43,169 nucleotides of DNA, from positions 18,094 to 61,262 of the forward strand of contig NZ_JACSPP010000018.1 of NCBI RefSeq assembly GCF_014837065.1, written 5' to 3'. The notes under the pieces are model-generated. The model did no database searches, had not been told where the DNA came from, and saw only the letters and a program-made list of their open reading frames with translations. Numbering within the stretch: the first letter of the stretch is position 1; every line of letters begins with the position of its first letter. Origin of the DNA: Phocaeicola intestinalis (GTDB taxonomy: Bacteria; Bacteroidota; Bacteroidia; Bacteroidales; Bacteroidaceae). The position numbers and the translations under genes were made by a program. Below, in pieces: positions 41,128 through 43,169 of the stretch.

Positions 41128-41321
41128 AGAAGCTGTTTTGAATTTATCGTGCGATGATTTGGGATGAGTTTTTGAGGCATTTTCGCTTCTGTGATGAGGA
41201 AGATAGCGGGCTATCTGACGAAGAACAGGAGCGAAAAGGACCAAAAAATCGCCCAAAGCACACACGAAAACAGATACATCAAGCCAAGAAAAACTTTTTG
41301 GAGAAATTCAAAACAGCTTCT
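41128..41321 (+). mobile_element. 194-bp terminal-inverted-repeat element (MITE-like), copy 3
   Basis: Exactly 194 bases, with perfect 18-bp terminal repeats, nearly identical to 19959-20152 and in the same orientation. It lies in the 340-base gap between the DUF4861 and GH43 genes. Its short frame (ATG at 41194, MRKIAGYLTKNRSEKD...) would end at 41337, outside the element. It separates the GH43 gene from the rest of the cluster and may supply or block transcription. Confidence 0.85.
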
Positions 41322-41344
41322 AAATTGTAAACCGTAAATTGTAA

Positions 41345-43027
41345 ATGTACAAGATGAAACAACTTCTACTCTCAATCCTGCTGGGAGGCTGTGCGCTTCC
41401 TGCGCTGCACGCCCAAGATAACTATGTTTCGGAAGTATGGGTGGCCGACCAAGGTGACGGAACGTATAAAAATCCGGTTCTTTATGCCGACTATTCCGAC
41501 CCCGATGTTATCCGTGTGGGCGAAGATTATTACCTCACTTCATCCAGTTTCGGATGTTTGCCCGGACTTCAGGTGCTTCATTCCAAAGACTTGGTGAACT
41601 GGAGTTTCGCAGGTGTTGCAGTGCCTCATGCCTTGCCTCCTGTAACCGATACTGCCCCTCAGCACGGAAACCGTGTATGGGCTCCCTGCATCCGTCATCA
41701 TAACGGAGAGTTTTATATCTTTTGGGGAGACCCCGACCAGGGTATCTTTATGGTGAAAGCCAAGGATGTGAAAGGACCGTGGTGCGAACCGGTATTGGTG
41801 AAAGCAGCCAAGGGAATTATTGACACCACTCCGCTTTGGGACGAAGACGGACGTGTGTACCTTGCTCACGCTTACGCCGGAAGCCGTGCCGGACTGAAGA
41901 GCGTCATTGCCGTATGCGAATTGAGCGCCGATGCTACCCGCACCATCGGACCCTCACGAATCGTATTCGACGGACACGAAGCGCACGAAACCTGCGAAGG
42001 TCCCAAGTTCTACAAACGCAATGGATATTATTACATGTTTTTCCCTGCCGGTGGAGTACCGACGGGCTGGCAGGTAGTAGCACGCTCGAAAAACGTATAT
42101 GGCCCTTACGAATGGCGTACCGTGATGGCACAAGGCGACAGCCCTGTCAACGGTCCTCACCAAGGCGGATGGGTAGACACACCTACAGGCGAAGACTGGT
42201 TCATGCATTTTCAGGATGTAGGCGCAGCCGGACGATTGGTTCACCTTCAGCCGATGAAATGGGTAGATGGCTGGCCCGTTATCGGTGAAGATAAAGACGG
42301 AGACGGATGCGGTGACCCTGTATTGACTTGGAAAAAACCGGATGTGGGCAAAACGTATCCGATTTGCACTCCGCAGGAAAGTGATGAATTCAACACCAAT
42401 ATTCTTGGCTTGCAATGGCAATGGAACGCAAATATCAACGATAAGTGGCACTTTTGCGATGAGGAACACGGGTGCCTGCGCCTCTATTCTTATCCAGTAA
42501 CAGAAAACTACAAGAGCTTGTGGGATGTGCCCAATATGCTGCTCCAGAAGTTCCCTGCACCGAGTTTCAAGGCAACCATGAAACTGAAGTTCGCTCCTAT
42601 CGCTAAATACAAGGGCGAACGCACCGGACTGGTGGTGATGGGTATGGACTATGCCGGAATCATTCTTGAGAACACGGAAAGCGGACTGGTGCTCTCGCAA
42701 GTGGAATGCAAGAAGGCAGACCGTGGAGGAACAGAAACCGTCAATGCCAGTGTGCCTCTGAAAGAAAACGAAATCTACCTGCGTGCCGAAATCATTTCTA
42801 CCGGTGAAAAGATAAGCAAAAGCGAAGGCGGACACGACCTTGTCGTAATGTGCCAGATGAGTTATAGCACGAATGGAAAGAAATTCCAGAAATTAGGCAA
42901 ACCTTTCCAAGTAAAAGAAGGCAAATGGATAGGTGCCAAGGTGGGTACTTTCTGCACCCGTCCTGCTATCGTCACCAATGACGGAGGATGGGCAGACATA
43001 GACTGGTTCCACATTACGAAAGAATAA
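41345..43027 (+). CDS. Secreted glycoside hydrolase, GH43 family
   Basis: A 560-residue exported enzyme (557 if the ATG at 41354 is used; both keep the signal peptide MKQLLLSILLGGCALPALHAQ). The five-bladed propeller, residues about 35-330, has the three GH43 acids: base Asp in YADYSDPDVIRVGEDYYLTSSSF, the second Asp in GIIDTTPLWDEDGRVYLAHAY, and general acid Glu in ETCEGPKFYKRNGYYYMFFPAGG. PHQGGWVDTPTGEDWFMHFQD follows. The remaining 200 residues form a C-terminal beta-sandwich (ESDEFNTNILGLQWQWNAN, LRLYSYP), common in beta-xylosidase or arabinofuranosidase-type members. In this context arabinan or galactan side chains of pectin are plausible; exact specificity is open. Confidence 0.93.
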   Translation: MYKMKQLLLSILLGGCALPALHAQDNYVSEVWVADQGDGTYKNPVLYADYSDPDVIRVGEDYYLTSSSFGCLPGLQVLHSKDLVNWSFAGVAVPHALPPVTDTAPQHGNRVWAPCIRHHNGEFYIFWGDPDQGIFMVKAKDVKGPWCEPVLVKAAKGIIDTTPLWDEDGRVYLAHAYAGSRAGLKSVIAVCELSADATRTIGPSRIVFDGHEAHETCEGPKFYKRNGYYYMFFPAGGVPTGWQVVARSKNVYGPYEWRTVMAQGDSPVNGPHQGGWVDTPTGEDWFMHFQDVGAAGRLVHLQPMKWVDGWPVIGEDKDGDGCGDPVLTWKKPDVGKTYPICTPQESDEFNTNILGLQWQWNANINDKWHFCDEEHGCLRLYSYPVTENYKSLWDVPNMLLQKFPAPSFKATMKLKFAPIAKYKGERTGLVVMGMDYAGIILENTESGLVLSQVECKKADRGGTETVNASVPLKENEIYLRAEIISTGEKISKSEGGHDLVVMCQMSYSTNGKKFQKLGKPFQVKEGKWIGAKVGTFCTRPAIVTNDGGWADIDWFHITKE

Positions 43028-43058
43028 GGAACTGTTTTGGATTTCTACAAAATATAGG
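43028..43058. repeat. Remnant of one end of the 194-bp element
   Basis: AGGAACTGTTTTGGATTTCT (about 43028-43047) and the following ACAAAATATAGG resemble the right end of the element in reverse (AGAAGCTGTTTTGAATTTCT, then CCAAAAAG). Only this end is recognisable. It directly follows the GH43 stop codon. Confidence 0.5.
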
Positions 43059-43117
43059 TCTATCGCTGTAAGATTAATAATCTTCAGGCTGCAAGATTAG
43101 AGTTTATGTAATTTAGA

Positions 43118-43149
43118 TTTGTTATATATCGCGCATACGCGTACCTTTG
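43118..43149 (+). promoter_or_regulatory. Perfect promoter at the window end
   Basis: TTTG (43118-43121), 20 bases, then TACCTTTG (43142-43149). Both boxes and the spacing match the Bacteroidales consensus exactly. The gene it serves lies beyond the window. Confidence 0.75.
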
Positions 43150-43153
43150 CAAC

Positions 43154-43169
43154 ATGAATTACCGCGACC
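43154..43169 (+). CDS. Possible start of a gene cut by the window end
   Basis: An ATG follows the -7 box by five bases and opens MNYRD before the window ends. If transcription starts at the usual distance the message would be nearly leaderless, so the true start may lie further on. Nothing can be said about the product. Confidence 0.2.

Overview
The window is a stretch of Bacteroidales chromosome, most likely Bacteroides or Phocaeicola. The evidence is promoters of the form TTTG-N20-TAnnTTTG, the scarcity of Shine-Dalgarno sequences, many lipoproteins, a fimbrillin-like protein, a GldB-related protein, a three-gene TonB receptor/DUF4374/PepSY iron locus, and pectin-degrading glycoside hydrolases. 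No rRNA, tRNA or CRISPR array is visible.

Layout. 1-3315: an IS110-type insertion sequence and a fimbrillin-like lipoprotein gene, bracketed by two copies of a 77-bp direct repeat. 3385-9601 (minus): a heavy-metal RND efflux operon (His/Cys-rich small protein, adaptor, pump, outer-membrane factor). 9674-10963 (minus): a CNNM/CorC-type membrane protein. 11365-16518 (plus): a locus resembling XusABC, which takes up iron from foreign siderophores. 16607-19890: aroA, a small membrane-anchored unknown, a ZnuB-like ABC permease, tsaE and an Imm17-like protein. 20254-22581: cytidylate kinase-like protein, phosphoesterase and dTDP-glucose dehydratase, lying between two inverted copies of a 194-bp repeat. 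23038-28128 (minus): a threonine operon, thrA - phosphoglycerate-mutase-like protein (probably homoserine kinase) - thrC, with a long structured leader. 28622-31730: frr, rsgA and a hexuronate-type MFS transporter. 31913-37803: DPP IV, lipA, a tetrapyrrole-methylase-fold methyltransferase, a GldB-like lipoprotein and fabI. 38070-43027: secreted GH28, DUF4861 and GH43 proteins forming part of a pectin-utilisation cluster. The window ends in a very good promoter for a gene that lies outside it.

The genes are mostly ordinary. The unusual content is between them. There is a family of 194-bp elements with perfect or near-perfect 18-bp terminal inverted repeats: three full copies, one divergent copy lying just upstream of the xusA promoter, one hairpin derivative and one end remnant. 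There are also several families of long intergenic palindromes (ACCACAGATTACACAGATT type, GCAGATTCACGCAGATT type, CTAGGTACTAG type), some of them inside operons, a 22-bp tandem repeat between xusB and xusC, a candidate attenuator before thrA, and a candidate bridge RNA beside the IS110 transposase.

All functional calls rest on reading protein motifs, gene order and repeats by eye. No database search was run.
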